From NCBI RefSeq assembly GCF_003143955.1, contig NZ_QFVS01000004.1, positions 53,337 to 117,336 of the forward strand: 64,000 nucleotides of DNA, given 5' to 3'. The translations under genes were made by a program, and so were the position numbers. Of the stretch, positions 27,349 through 35,980 are shown in pieces. How positions within the stretch are numbered: the stretch's first letter is position 1; every line of letters starts with the position of its first letter. The notes beneath the pieces are model-generated. The model saw only the letters and a program-made list of their open reading frames with translations. It was not told the DNA's origin and did not search any database. Source of the DNA: Kurthia zopfii (GTDB lineage: Bacteria; Bacillota; Bacilli; Bacillales_A; Planococcaceae).

Positions 27349-27436
27349 AGCCCCAATCTCTTGGGGCTTTCAGGTTCATCGACTTAGTACATTTTAAGGT
27401 ACTGGTCGCGTTCCCATTGGTGAACTTGAGTACGGA
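27349..27436. repeat. attL: remnant 3' end of glnA plus its terminator
   Basis: 88 bp matching 59195-59282 with three mismatches. 64 bp (27373-27436) are identical and contain the last 17 or so codons and stop of glnA (27385-27436 on minus). The hairpin AGCCCCAATCTCTTGGGGCT (27349-27368) is the glnA terminator. This is the chromosomal junction of the prophage. Confidence 0.95.
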
Positions 27437-27771
27437 TAATAAACATAGTGTTTTTATTCTTTTTTAGGAATACTCCGTTGTTGTGTTTATTGAATTTCTT
27501 GCTTTATTGGTTTGTAGAAATAAACACTTTTTTGGTCCGATTTTGGTCGGTTAAACTTATCCTATTAAATATTTTGGTCCGTTTTTTTGAACCCTTCATT
27601 CCAAATTTTATTAAAATCATTTTTTCTCTTATTTAAATAGTAGAAACTCATTTTAAATATTATTCCATTTATGATATTTTATATGGTTGTTAAAAATATA
27701 GTTATTGTAGGGTAATGAAAAGGAAATATAGAAAAGTATTTTAAGTTGCCATGACTAAGATGATCTAAACA
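27437..27771. other. attP left arm, non-coding, with three integrase arm-site-like repeats
   Basis: No ORF in 335 bp. It carries TTTTGGTCC (27530-27538), TTTTGGTCG (27541-27549) and TTTTGGTCC (27572-27580), all in the same orientation and matching three copies beside attR. The first two are 11 bp apart. Confidence 0.65.
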
Positions 27772-27810
27772 AAAAATCCCCTCCTACACTTTAGATAGGA
27801 AGGGATTTTA
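27772..27810 (-). terminator. Terminator of the lysis/late operon
   Basis: AAATCCCCTCCTA pairs with TAGGAAGGGATTTT, T6 on the minus strand, directly after the endolysin stop. Confidence 0.85.
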
Positions 27811-27811
27811 T

Positions 27812-28630
27812 TTATGCTTTTTTTAAATGGTTTACATGCATATAAACATACGTGTTATTACTTTTGATTTTTGCCCAACCATATTGATCTACAGAAACAA
27901 CTTGAACCGTCTGACCTTTTTTAAGTTGTCCTAAAACTTTACCAGAATTACTTGGTGATTTGCGAATATTGAGTAGATCGGCAGTTACAGTATATCGTTT
28001 TACTTTATTAGAAGGTTTTTCATTTGGTTTTGTATTGCCAGCTCCAGTAAACCATTCCAATGATTTTGAGCCTGTTAGTACATTAAGATCTACCCCACCT
28101 TTAATCCCCTTGATAGTCCCTCGGTCTGTATATTGATGTAAATCGCATGAGAATTTTGGTTTAATAATTGATTTACCGTCTGCAGCATATCTCGGAATCC
28201 ACTTAAAGTCTGCATCACCATAGTCTAAATTGAAACTATCATGCAAATGATGTGCGATATAAATTCCGACTTTATTTGCTCCTAGATCGCGTAATTCCTT
28301 GATAAATGCTTTTGTGCCTGCTCGCATATTTGTCATACATTTCACTTCGACATCTGCCACATAAAATAGTGGTTTGTGACCGTCAACTCGTGAACGTTTG
28401 TAGAAATCACGAGCTTCCACTTTTGCATCTTCTACTGAAGTAAAACGACAAAAAGCATACACGCCAAAAGGAATATCATTATTTTCGCACCCTGTTGCAT
28501 GCTTTGTAAAAATTTTATCGATTACATTTGAGCCATCTTGCACACGTAAAATGGCTAAGTCACATTCCTGAGCCAAATCTTTGTAGTGAACAGTTGGTTG
28601 CCATTTGCTAATATCTAAAATTTTCCCCAT
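27812..28630 (-). CDS. Endolysin: GH25 muramidase with SH3 wall-binding domain
   Basis: 272 residues. GH25 domain (about 1-185): MGKILDISKWQP (catalytic Asp region), DLAILRVQDGS, FGVYAFCRF, PLFYVADVE (catalytic acids in the D.E motif) and HQYTDRGTIKGIKGGVDLNVL. SH3b domain (about 210-272): YTVTADLLNIRKSPSNSGKVLGQLKKGQTVQVVSV...GWAKIKSNNTYVYMHVNHLKK. It cleaves the glycan strands of peptidoglycan at the end of the lytic cycle after holin action. The start is ATG 28630, one base after the holin stop. Confidence 0.95.
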   Translation of the reverse strand: MGKILDISKWQPTVHYKDLAQECDLAILRVQDGSNVIDKIFTKHATGCENNDIPFGVYAFCRFTSVEDAKVEARDFYKRSRVDGHKPLFYVADVEVKCMTNMRAGTKAFIKELRDLGANKVGIYIAHHLHDSFNLDYGDADFKWIPRYAADGKSIIKPKFSCDLHQYTDRGTIKGIKGGVDLNVLTGSKSLEWFTGAGNTKPNEKPSNKVKRYTVTADLLNIRKSPSNSGKVLGQLKKGQTVQVVSVDQYGWAKIKSNNTYVYMHVNHLKKA

Positions 28631-28631
28631 A

Positions 28632-28898
28632 TTATTTATCCCCTTTCGTAAAGCCTTCACGATATTTTGTGATTTCGAATAAACCTGTTGAAGCTAGACC
28701 TGCGAATAACCCTGCCCATAGTCGCATGACAAGGTTCAAGTCTGTAAATGGATACGCTACAGTGGCAATTAGAATTGATAAAACAACTGCGATCATTGGA
28801 ATTAAATTCTTTTTAATATTCACAGTTCGCTTTGCAAGTTCCACAATCGAAGTAACGATCGGCAATAAAATAGTTGCTAATAATAATACATTTAACAT
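28632..28898 (-). CDS. Phage holin
   Basis: 88 residues with three hydrophobic helices (about 3-20, 32-52, 57-76) and a charged C-terminus (YREGFTKGDK). The WAGLFAGLASTGLFE block is typical of A118-type holins. It overlaps in operon order with the endolysin immediately downstream. Confidence 0.85.
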   Translation of the reverse strand: MLNVLLLATILLPIVTSIVELAKRTVNIKKNLIPMIAVVLSILIATVAYPFTDLNLVMRLWAGLFAGLASTGLFEITKYREGFTKGDK

Positions 28899-28908
28899 AA
28901 TAACACTC

Positions 28909-29268
28909 CTAATTTTGGATTTGATTTCTTAAGTGACTTACTTCTCGAGCCAAAGAAGAATGGTCGTTTTGCAAGCCATTGAATGCCTGGTTAAGCCCCT
29001 CGACAGACTTAGATATTTTACTAAGCGAATCAACAAACTTTTCTTGGTTTTGCATTAATTTATCTTCACGATCACGAGATTCAATTTTTAACTCTTTGAA
29101 ACGTTTTTCTGCTTCTTGTTTCTGCTCCTTCTGTGCGTTTTCAAGCATTTCTTCACGTTTCGCATTCTCATTCTTTAGATAGCCCAATACTGCTACACCC
29201 AGAACGACAAATAAGATAGCCCACACAAATTGGCTACCTACTAATTTTTCAATTGTTGTAACATCCAT
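28909..29268 (-). CDS. BhlA/UviB-like holin-associated membrane protein
   Basis: 119 residues: one N-terminal transmembrane helix (about 13-31) followed by a long charged coiled coil (35-118). This topology and position next to the holin match the BhlA/UviB (XhlA-like) family that works with holins. Confidence 0.75.
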   Translation of the reverse strand: MDVTTIEKLVGSQFVWAILFVVLGVAVLGYLKNENAKREEMLENAQKEQKQEAEKRFKELKIESRDREDKLMQNQEKFVDSLSKISKSVEGLNQAFNGLQNDHSSLAREVSHLRNQIQN

Positions 29269-29304
29269 ACGCCACCACCAAACATTTTATTTTGTGCATA
29301 ATAA

Positions 29305-29328
29305 AAAACACTCATTTTAGAGTGTTTT
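29305..29328 (-). terminator. Terminator at the end of the nuclease cargo gene
   Basis: AAAACACTC pairs with GAGTGTTTT, with T6 on the minus strand. It includes the stop region of the 29312 gene and separates it from the lysis genes. Confidence 0.8.
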
Positions 29329-29764
29329 CATTGAAATCATAGACTTTTGGAGTTGCTTTTTTTGTGTAGTGAGAGAGAGTAACGCTTATTCGCTTGTTTT
29401 TTTTACCTTTTTTAAAATTAGGATTCCCTCTCAATTCCTTACCATCAATTTCATAAATTTCTATTCGGTCTTTTTCGAAATCAAAATACATCCAGTATAA
29501 CCAATCGAATTTACTATCAATATTTAAGGTTGTAGTTCCCGCATTCGTTAAAGTCGCTTTAATTTCTACAGTTTCTTTTTTTCCTGAATCAGCTAATTTA
29601 ATTGCATCAAATTTTTTACCGTTATATTTATCTAATTTGAAAAGATTTCTACATAATCCTTCAGTGTACTTTTGTGGTAAAAAGCCATTTCCAAATTCAA
29701 ATTCTATCGTTTTTTCGACAAACCCTTTTAAGAATGCATAATACTCTCGAAATTTTTCATCCAT
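29312..29764 (-). CDS. PD-(D/E)XK-type nuclease, restriction-endonuclease-like cargo gene
   Basis: 150 residues. GFLPQKYTEGLCRNLFKL, then KFDAIKLADSGKKETVEIKATLT gives Asp53-X13-Glu67-Ile-Lys69, the D...ExK active-site spacing of the PD-(D/E)XK fold. Glu35 in the preceding helix could be the fourth residue. The layout recalls small type II enzymes of the Bsp6I kind, but there is no methyltransferase nearby. It sits between tail and lysis genes with its own terminator and an upstream structured region: a typical cargo ('moron') position. The start ATG 29764 has AGAGGAGTGA upstream. Confidence 0.6.
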   Translation of the reverse strand: MDEKFREYYAFLKGFVEKTIEFEFGNGFLPQKYTEGLCRNLFKLDKYNGKKFDAIKLADSGKKETVEIKATLTNAGTTTLNIDSKFDWLYWMYFDFEKDRIEIYEIDGKELRGNPNFKKGKKNKRISVTLSHYTKKATPKVYDFNENTLK

Positions 29765-29790
29765 TTTATCACTCCTCTTCCTATTTACGT

Positions 29791-29864
29791 ACAACAGGAA
29801 GAGAAGTTTCATTTTATTAAACTTAATAAAATGAGCTTATTACGACGCGTAATGTTCCTGTTGT
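29791..29864. repeat. Nested inverted repeats upstream of the nuclease cargo gene
   Basis: ACAACAGGAA (29791-29800) pairs with TTCCTGTTGT (29855-29864). Inside are CATTTTATTAA / TTAATAAAATG and ATTACG-type arms, so the stretch can form a three-armed structure. It ends just after the XkdX stop. Confidence 0.6.
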
Positions 29865-29867
29865 GTA

Positions 29868-30005
29868 TTAAGCTGAGTACGGTTTCCCAGTTATCTCTTC
29901 ATATTGCTCATGTGTGATTTTACCTTTCTCAACAAATACCTTAACTTGAGTATCTGTATAAAAACTTGATTTATAAAAATCTGAAATTGTCTTAAACCAA
30001 TCCAT
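29868..30005 (-). CDS. xkdX: XkdX-family small tail protein
   Basis: 45 residues: MDWFKTISDFYKSSFYTDT, then QVKVFVEKGKITHEQYEEITGKPY. This is the short XkdX signature (W...K.YY..G.Y...QVK.FV..GKIT..EY.EITG). It lies at the usual place after the tail-fibre genes of PBSX-like phages. The stop is next to the inverted-repeat block. Confidence 0.9.
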   Translation of the reverse strand: MDWFKTISDFYKSSFYTDTQVKVFVEKGKITHEQYEEITGKPYSA

Positions 30006-30006
30006 A

Positions 30007-30336
30007 CTATAACAGACCTCCATTCACCAGCGCTAATAACATCTGAGCATTTTGCTCTTTAAGCGATTCAATTTGCTCTTGTTGACTTGGCACTTGTACA
30101 ACTTTTTCGTAATGATAGTAAAAACCATCAGTGGCGTTGTGCTTCATCACTGGAGTATAACCGTCTTTAATCTCATGATTGATAAATAATTTCTTGTCGA
30201 TAAGTTCGCCACTCACTCGCAATTCTTCTTCTGTCTTTCCCATCCCCACCTGCTCATCAAAGGGCAAACTATTGAAATAAGAAATCTTATCTACGTCGTC
30301 AGTATATTTTTTCTCGATATAAATATAATCAGCCAA
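30007..30336 (-). CDS. Tail-fibre-associated protein, XkdW position
   Basis: 109 residues with aromatic N-terminal half and a C-terminal helix (VPSQQEQIESLKEQNAQMLLALVNGGLL) as often seen in small proteins between tail fibre and XkdX. By position it equals XkdW/hypothetical tail proteins. Function unknown. Confidence 0.65.
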   Translation of the reverse strand: MADYIYIEKKYTDDVDKISYFNSLPFDEQVGMGKTEEELRVSGELIDKKLFINHEIKDGYTPVMKHNATDGFYYHYEKVVQVPSQQEQIESLKEQNAQMLLALVNGGLL

Positions 30337-30358
30337 TTATAAAACCTCCTAAATTGAG

Positions 30359-31480
30359 TTATGGTAAATAATAACCATACGTCATAAATCCGTTATTGTT
30401 GTAGGTATGCTTAGTAGTATCTAAGTCATTCACCCCTCTAGTAATAAAATTCATTATATCAGTGGATGATGATATTAGATTCATTGTGTCAAGATCGTAT
30501 ATTGCTCTAGCGACATAAATTCGTCGTCTTGACACATCGATATTAACAACACCGCCACCACTCATATATGTTGACGGTATTTTCGTGTAACTAATGATTG
30601 GGAAATTACTTACAGTATGGGCATAATTGCTGACATCGTACTTATACAGGGTGTATGTTGAGTTACCGTCCCATTGTACCGAATACAATATACCGTTATC
30701 CATTACAACTTGATCTGTATTCAACATAATTGGTAGGCTTGCAGGGTGAATCGACTGCGAGCCGACAGCTCCATCTGGTTTCAGATATAACACACGATAA
30801 CCATATAAGTTAGAGTACGCAGGGTACAGCCTACCCACTACTATACTCGCACCAGTGGTGTAATCAACGATAATCCTCACGCCCATATTAGTGTACGAAC
30901 TCTCAGGGTTATACCCACCGTAAACACCAGGGTCACGTTGCCATATTAGAGTACCGGAGCTACTATACTTTGAGATTATGTTTGATCTGAACGGCGCGTT
31001 ATAAAAATTACCATCTTTATCAATCGCATACTTATGAATATTGGTGTCACTATCATACGCAGTATTGAAACTAGTGGTTGCTATACTAGTAGCTGCCTTG
31101 TAGGAGTTCCATACTTCTCTTAGAGTTCCGCTACTGTTACCTTGACTAGCCGCTCTACCAGTGTAACATTTAACTGAATCCTTAAAATTGGTCACAAAAA
31201 AACTATACCCACTATAGGCAGTGAAGTTAATAATATTTGACGTAGTCCCACTATTGTGTACAAGAACACCTGGACGAGTATCACTACCAAATAGATAAGA
31301 TGTACCTGGAATATCTGACTCTAGTGCATAACATTGATTAAAGGCTGCTGTATATATCTGTTTAAAAGTCGGTAAAGCAAATAGAGAAGCTAAATCCGGT
31401 ACATCTTGAAATCTCAAGAACGTCCCTTTCTTATATTTACCACTGGCATATGCCCCGCCATGTTCCCGAATATCAATCAT
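30359..31480 (-). CDS. Putative tail-tip / receptor-binding protein
   Basis: 373 residues rich in Ser, Thr, Tyr, Asn and Gly with repeated beta-strand phrases (DKDGNFYNAPFRSNIISKYSSSGTLIWQRD; YLKPDGAVGSQ; NIDVSRRRIYVARAIYDLDTMNLI) that read like beta-propeller blades. It has the fibre position, downstream of the XkdV-like gene. A host-recognition role is inferred only from composition and place. Confidence 0.6.
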   Translation of the reverse strand: MIDIREHGGAYASGKYKKGTFLRFQDVPDLASLFALPTFKQIYTAAFNQCYALESDIPGTSYLFGSDTRPGVLVHNSGTTSNIINFTAYSGYSFFVTNFKDSVKCYTGRAASQGNSSGTLREVWNSYKAATSIATTSFNTAYDSDTNIHKYAIDKDGNFYNAPFRSNIISKYSSSGTLIWQRDPGVYGGYNPESSYTNMGVRIIVDYTTGASIVVGRLYPAYSNLYGYRVLYLKPDGAVGSQSIHPASLPIMLNTDQVVMDNGILYSVQWDGNSTYTLYKYDVSNYAHTVSNFPIISYTKIPSTYMSGGGVVNIDVSRRRIYVARAIYDLDTMNLISSSTDIMNFITRGVNDLDTTKHTYNNNGFMTYGYYLP

Positions 31481-31483
31481 ATA

Positions 31484-32089
31484 TTACACCTCACTTATTA
31501 AATCACCGTCTGCGTCATACGACAGTGTTCTTGTTGTCGTGTCCTCAACCGTAATGCCATCTACACCGTAATAAGTTAAAGTACGGGTCGTATATTTCGG
31601 ACTTGATCCACCACTTAAAACTGACTTGACTGCTAATGTATTGTCGGATTTCCTTCGATATTCTACAGAGGTAAAAACCCCGTTTGTATCTTTCCCGCTT
31701 TTAGTAACCCTGTAATCTATCTGTTCTAACCCTTTACGAATACCAATTTTTACAGCATTCTGAGTAGGGACTAGTGAAGCTGAATTACCGTCCACATTAT
31801 CAACTAACTGTACATGACCTTTCTTTGCATTCGTAGCATCTTCTGCCATATGCGTCGCAACAGCCTCGTTTGTTTTTGTTAGTTCTGTTTGTGTTGCTGC
31901 ATTATCAGCTTTTTGTAATGAATCTTGTACAGGTTGGGATAAATCGGTTTTTGAAATGCCTGTAGTCGGCTTTTCGTATTTCTTTTGAACTGATTCATCT
32001 AGTACATCCATATTTTCATTAATGTCTGCAATATTTACATAATCATTCTGATCTGGCTTTTTTAAATTTAAGTTTTTTGTATATTGCAT
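31484..32089 (-). CDS. Tail fibre protein, XkdV-like N-terminus
   Basis: 201 residues. The start (MQYTKNLNLKKPDQNDYVNIADINENMDVLD) is the tail-fibre N-terminal motif of PBSX-like phages that attaches to the baseplate. The middle has the tail-fibre-type phrase AKKGHVQLVDNVDGNSASLVPTQNAVK. The C-terminus is beta-rich. Confidence 0.8.
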   Translation of the reverse strand: MQYTKNLNLKKPDQNDYVNIADINENMDVLDESVQKKYEKPTTGISKTDLSQPVQDSLQKADNAATQTELTKTNEAVATHMAEDATNAKKGHVQLVDNVDGNSASLVPTQNAVKIGIRKGLEQIDYRVTKSGKDTNGVFTSVEYRRKSDNTLAVKSVLSGGSSPKYTTRTLTYYGVDGITVEDTTTRTLSYDADGDLISEV

Positions 32090-32091
32090 GC

Positions 32092-32904
32092 TTACACCTC
32101 ATCTTTCGTTCTTAGATCATTCCATGTAATTGTTTTGAGAGAAGACCATTGTTTGTTAGTCCATGTACTCCACGTTTGGTATTTAAATTTATATGTCATC
32201 TCTAAGTGAGCTGGCAATATTAAATCGATTGCTTCTTGCAAGCCTGCCATATTATTTGGAATACCGATCGTGCCGATAAATTCACATTCGTACACTCCCG
32301 CTACTGAAGTTTTATGAATATCAACTTCACCATTTGAAAATGCGCTAGCAACATTTTTCATCGTTTGTAATGTTGTTTGATCAAATGCTGCACGAGTACG
32401 AGCTGTAATCTGTTCTCTACGTTGATCGTATTTTAAATCTAGTTGTGTTTTGATTGCTAAATCACGTTCGTACAACGCTAAATCTTCAATGGCAGTATCA
32501 ATAAACATATTTCTTTCAACAACATTTTTTTGTTGCTCGATTAATCTAAACTCACGATCCGAAGCTTTTAAAATTGCTTTAAAAACATTTGATTTACGTT
32601 CGTACAACGGAAGATATTTTGTCATTGTGCTTAAATAATCTCGATTACTTACCACTACGCTTGAAATCATTTCTGTTTCCGTTTGAGCATCAAATTTCGA
32701 ATGTTCGATTACAATACCTTGCGTTTTTAACAAAGATTCCATCGAGAAATTTGCGTTGCTAGTAACTATCGAAACACCTTGCCCCAATAGCTCAGTTTCA
32801 ACATCTGCTAAAGCTAACCGGAAATCTAACCATTGATTGTTATTTAGGTCTGCCCATCTATAAACGCTAGCTTCATTCCACAATTGATTCGGTAATACAC
32901 TCAT
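32092..32904 (-). CDS. Putative phage tail protein YmfQ/XkdU-like (DUF2313)
   Basis: 270 residues, located after baseplate J as in PBSX (XkdU). Charged helical centre (FKAILKASDREFRLIEQQKNVVERNMFIDTAIEDLALYE) and C-terminal domain with IDLILPAHLEMTYKFKYQTWS, which matches the 'P.H....y.f....W..W' ending of this family. Baseplate wedge component. Confidence 0.8.
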   Translation of the reverse strand: MSVLPNQLWNEASVYRWADLNNNQWLDFRLALADVETELLGQGVSIVTSNANFSMESLLKTQGIVIEHSKFDAQTETEMISSVVVSNRDYLSTMTKYLPLYERKSNVFKAILKASDREFRLIEQQKNVVERNMFIDTAIEDLALYERDLAIKTQLDLKYDQRREQITARTRAAFDQTTLQTMKNVASAFSNGEVDIHKTSVAGVYECEFIGTIGIPNNMAGLQEAIDLILPAHLEMTYKFKYQTWSTWTNKQWSSLKTITWNDLRTKDEV

Positions 32905-32912
32905 TTATTCAC

Positions 32913-33254
32913 CTACTTTAAACGGACTATCAAATAGTTTTTAGGGATCTTGTATTGGCTAGACACATCAATTGTTTTAATAAATTCGGCAGGTGCTTTA
33001 AATAAAAGATTGCCACTAGTTAATTTATCGAAAATACCAACTGATAAAATAGTTCCCCACGCTTCAGTTGCGATTGGAAATAATAAATCCGCTATATTAC
33101 TCGTTTGTCCCTCTACAGCAGGCATAAAACTAACAGGTAATCGTTTATAACTCACCGTAGCAACTTCGCCTTTATCATTAAACAAACCGACATAGACGTT
33201 TGATAGATTGTCTAATAGCACTTTGTTTTTTAAAAAATCGGTCATATGATTCAT
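32913..33254 (-). CDS. Gp80-like tail fibre / baseplate protein
   Basis: 113 residues. YVGLFNDKGEVA, then the FPIATEAWGTILSVGIFDKLTSGNLLF block, is the pattern of the small tail-fibre (Gp80-like) proteins ('F....WG.I...GIFDA..GGNLL'). It overlaps the baseplate J gene by four bases. Confidence 0.75.
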   Translation of the reverse strand: MNHMTDFLKNKVLLDNLSNVYVGLFNDKGEVATVSYKRLPVSFMPAVEGQTSNIADLLFPIATEAWGTILSVGIFDKLTSGNLLFKAPAEFIKTIDVSSQYKIPKNYLIVRLK

Positions 33255-34297
33255 TCATTTACACCTCCTACGATAGCTACTTGATCATCTAGTATTTCTA
33301 CATTTGCAGTAGCTCCATTTACGAGTAAATTTTCATAATCAGCTACCCCATTTGTTTCGATAATCAGCGCACCAATCTTTGCATAACTTACTCGATCCGA
33401 TTGGAAAGCAAGCTCTTTCAAATAATCTTTAATATTCGATTTAATTCTTGCAATAACGATTGCTTCATCAGCGCTACTTAAAATCCGTAATGTCACTGTT
33501 AAATTAATCGGCACTGCTGTGGCGCTCACTACAGCTAAGTCTTCCACTCCGAAAGACATTTCAGATTCAATCAATTTTCGAGTAGTTGTTACTAACTCCG
33601 TACTACCTGGCAAGCCATTACTATCAATAATGATTACCTTTACTGATAAAGGACCGTTATAGCGTGGCACACAACGTGCATCACCAACACCAACTACTGA
33701 CTTAGCCCATTCTTCGAAGTGATACTTGTTACCCGCTTTCCCTGGTCGTTGAAGCTTATCGAAATACCGTAATCTCAAATCATCATCTGTTTCGGCATCA
33801 TAACCATTTGTAACAGCATTATCATTCGTAACACTAATCACACCGTCGATTGATATAGGAAGAATCGTGATTGTATTAGCTGGCGTATTCCCCACTGCTC
33901 CAGATGATTGGCAAATAACTTTGGCATTTATTACACCTGTATTATCAATAACCACGCTTTCAATAAACTCATAAAGCGCACCACTAGGTGTTGAAGTTAA
34001 ATCACCTTGAGTTATTCTCGTTCCTGCATTACCTACAATTTTTAAAATGCTCGTTGCATACGTTGCACTTTTGCGAATAATACCTGTACGTGTGTAAACA
34101 AAGCGACTTAATTCATCTTCTTTTAAATTTTGAATGTCGAGCTTACTTTCTACAGTCGAAATATCACCTTGTATTTGGGCCAATTCGATAGAAGGTGGAC
34201 GTGTTGCATCATAAATGAAAGAACCGTCCGTTTTATCATATTCATCACTAATTTTCGTTAGCATGCGATTGTGTATTTCTAATTCTGTTTCAGCCAT
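33251..34297 (-). CDS. xkdT: Baseplate J-like protein (XkdT)
   Basis: 348 residues. Baseplate_J features are DGSFIYDATRPPSIELAQIQGD at the N-terminus, GAVGNTPANTI, TNGYDAETDDDLRLRYFDKLQRPGKAGNKYHFEEWAKSVVGVGDARCVPRYNGPLSV and VKVIIIDSNGLPGS. It forms the wedge of the contractile-tail baseplate. It overlaps the XkdS-like gene by eight bases. Confidence 0.93.
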   Translation of the reverse strand: MAETELEIHNRMLTKISDEYDKTDGSFIYDATRPPSIELAQIQGDISTVESKLDIQNLKEDELSRFVYTRTGIIRKSATYATSILKIVGNAGTRITQGDLTSTPSGALYEFIESVVIDNTGVINAKVICQSSGAVGNTPANTITILPISIDGVISVTNDNAVTNGYDAETDDDLRLRYFDKLQRPGKAGNKYHFEEWAKSVVGVGDARCVPRYNGPLSVKVIIIDSNGLPGSTELVTTTRKLIESEMSFGVEDLAVVSATAVPINLTVTLRILSSADEAIVIARIKSNIKDYLKELAFQSDRVSYAKIGALIIETNGVADYENLLVNGATANVEILDDQVAIVGGVNE

Positions 34298-34748
34298 CTA
34301 ATTCCACCTCCATATCTATCGTTTCATCATATGTTGTTACTGCAAATGTAATCGTCATCTTCTTGCTATTACGTTCAAATTGCCATTCATCAACGGAAAT
34401 AATAAATTCATGTAGCAATAATGCTTCTGTCACTTCACGCTCGATTTCAGCTTCGATAAACTCTCGATCAAAGCTAGATCCTATTAAATCTTCCAATAAG
34501 ACTCCATACTGTTCATCATCTTCAAATCCTTTATTTTCATAAATACGGAATCTGAATTTTTCCGTCCGTATTACCTTTGTAATCCAAATTTTCAAAGCTT
34601 CAGTACCTTCTAAAATGACAAGTTTTCCATCTTTCATTACAAACTCGCCCTTTTTAAAGTCAAACAAAAAAGACTTACCAATAGTCGGTATGTCTTCATC
34701 AATCAATGCTTCATTTTCAAATTCTAAGTCTGCTATATCAGGCAACAT
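34290..34748 (-). CDS. xkdS: XkdS-like baseplate protein (DUF2634, gp25-related)
   Basis: 152 residues. KSFLFDFKKGEFVMKDGKLVILEGTEALKIWITKVIRTEKFRFRIY is the DUF2634 signature, and the rest is helical with an acidic C-terminus. It sits between XkdR- and XkdT-like genes as in PBSX. Confidence 0.9.
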   Translation of the reverse strand: MLPDIADLEFENEALIDEDIPTIGKSFLFDFKKGEFVMKDGKLVILEGTEALKIWITKVIRTEKFRFRIYENKGFEDDEQYGVLLEDLIGSSFDREFIEAEIEREVTEALLLHEFIISVDEWQFERNSKKMTITFAVTTYDETIDMEVELDG

Positions 34749-35008
34749 TACAACGTCACCGCCTTTGCAATTACGAAATAAGTTTGCTCGTCGCTGGATG
34801 GCATGATAATTAATTCTTCGCCACTTTTCAAAGTGTTTTCTAAGCCTTGTGCAAAAACTAAATCATCTTGATCTAAATCACTAATATTCCCAAATGCCAC
34901 CGTCAAAGGACTCTCACTCATAACAGTACCTATGCCAATAGATGAAATTGATTCATTTTCTCGTGATTTAAACATTTTTGCTAATGTTGTTAAACCATCT
35001 TCTTTCAT
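34748..35008 (-). CDS. xkdR: XkdR-like protein (DUF2577)
   Basis: 86 residues. IGIGTVMSESPLTVAFGNI...LDQDDLVFAQGLE...LKSGEELIIMPSSDEQTYFVIAKAV matches DUF2577, a small OB-like baseplate/spike protein. It overlaps the next gene by one base. Confidence 0.87.
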   Translation of the reverse strand: MKEDGLTTLAKMFKSRENESISSIGIGTVMSESPLTVAFGNISDLDQDDLVFAQGLENTLKSGEELIIMPSSDEQTYFVIAKAVTL

Positions 35009-35012
35009 CCAA

Positions 35013-35972
35013 TCACCTCTCTAAATTCACTGTCATTTTGTGAATACCATTTGATAAATTGTGCGTAACATCTTTAATCGTGTAATCATTTTTTAAGCCC
35101 GTATATTTCTCGTTTATTTCAAGCACTCGACCAGCTTTCACACGATCGTCGCCCATCAATACAACCTTGCCACTTTCAGTAATTTTTGAAAGCTGATTTA
35201 GCTCACTTTGCGCATTTTTAGAAGCTTCTTTAATTTTCTTTTTATCGACAGAAATCGTTTTTTGAAATTTACCAAAACGACGAATCATTGCTTTATCAGT
35301 TTTGGTTAATACTAACTTATCATTGCTCACAACTTGGACTGAGTTAATCATGTCAGTTACATCTAAATCTCGAGATGGATCTGCAATAAAATCGGCTGCA
35401 TTGTATTTTGTACCATCAAGGCGAAAAGTAGCTTTGATTTTCATACCTTGACGTAATACAATGTGCATTTTCCCATTGCGTTGCTCAAACATATAGCGTT
35501 TGCCAGTAGATCGCCTAACTTGTCGTAAGATGTCTTTAATGATGTCACTCACTTTTTTGTTGTTATAAATTTTACTAATACTCGTAGAAAAATTGGGGAT
35601 TGAACCAATTGGAAGATTGAAGTCACGTAAAATTTTCCGAATGGCATCGTCTGCTCTGACTTTTTTAAAACGATATACTGCATCAGATTTATTTAAATAA
35701 AATCCATATTCATATGCAGCATACTCCACAGGATCTTTGCCACTTTTCTTCTGATTCAGAATGATTCCACGAGTTATTTCTAGACTACCGTTTTTTAATA
35801 TCACCATATCGCCTAATGCACATGGATTTTTCGGCAAATTTGGACCGATTGCAACATTAAAATTCAACTCGATTGATAGTTCTGCTGCATTGGACCGCCA
35901 TGATATACCACCAACAATAGGCGTTATATCAATGAGTTGATTTGACTTTACTAACCATAATTGATGGGCCAT
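35013..35972 (-). CDS. xkdQ: XkdQ-like tail hub protein
   Basis: 319 residues; gp27/XkdQ-type hub. WRSNAAELSIELNFNVAIGP, then ALGDMVILKNGSLEITRGIIL, the YAAYEYGFYLNKSDAVYRFKKVRADDAIRKILRDF block and a C-terminal beta part (GRVLEINEKYTGLKNDYTIKDVTH). Confidence 0.88.
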   Translation of the reverse strand: MAHQLWLVKSNQLIDITPIVGGISWRSNAAELSIELNFNVAIGPNLPKNPCALGDMVILKNGSLEITRGIILNQKKSGKDPVEYAAYEYGFYLNKSDAVYRFKKVRADDAIRKILRDFNLPIGSIPNFSTSISKIYNNKKVSDIIKDILRQVRRSTGKRYMFEQRNGKMHIVLRQGMKIKATFRLDGTKYNAADFIADPSRDLDVTDMINSVQVVSNDKLVLTKTDKAMIRRFGKFQKTISVDKKKIKEASKNAQSELNQLSKITESGKVVLMGDDRVKAGRVLEINEKYTGLKNDYTIKDVTHNLSNGIHKMTVNLER

Positions 35973-35980
35973 GACATCAC

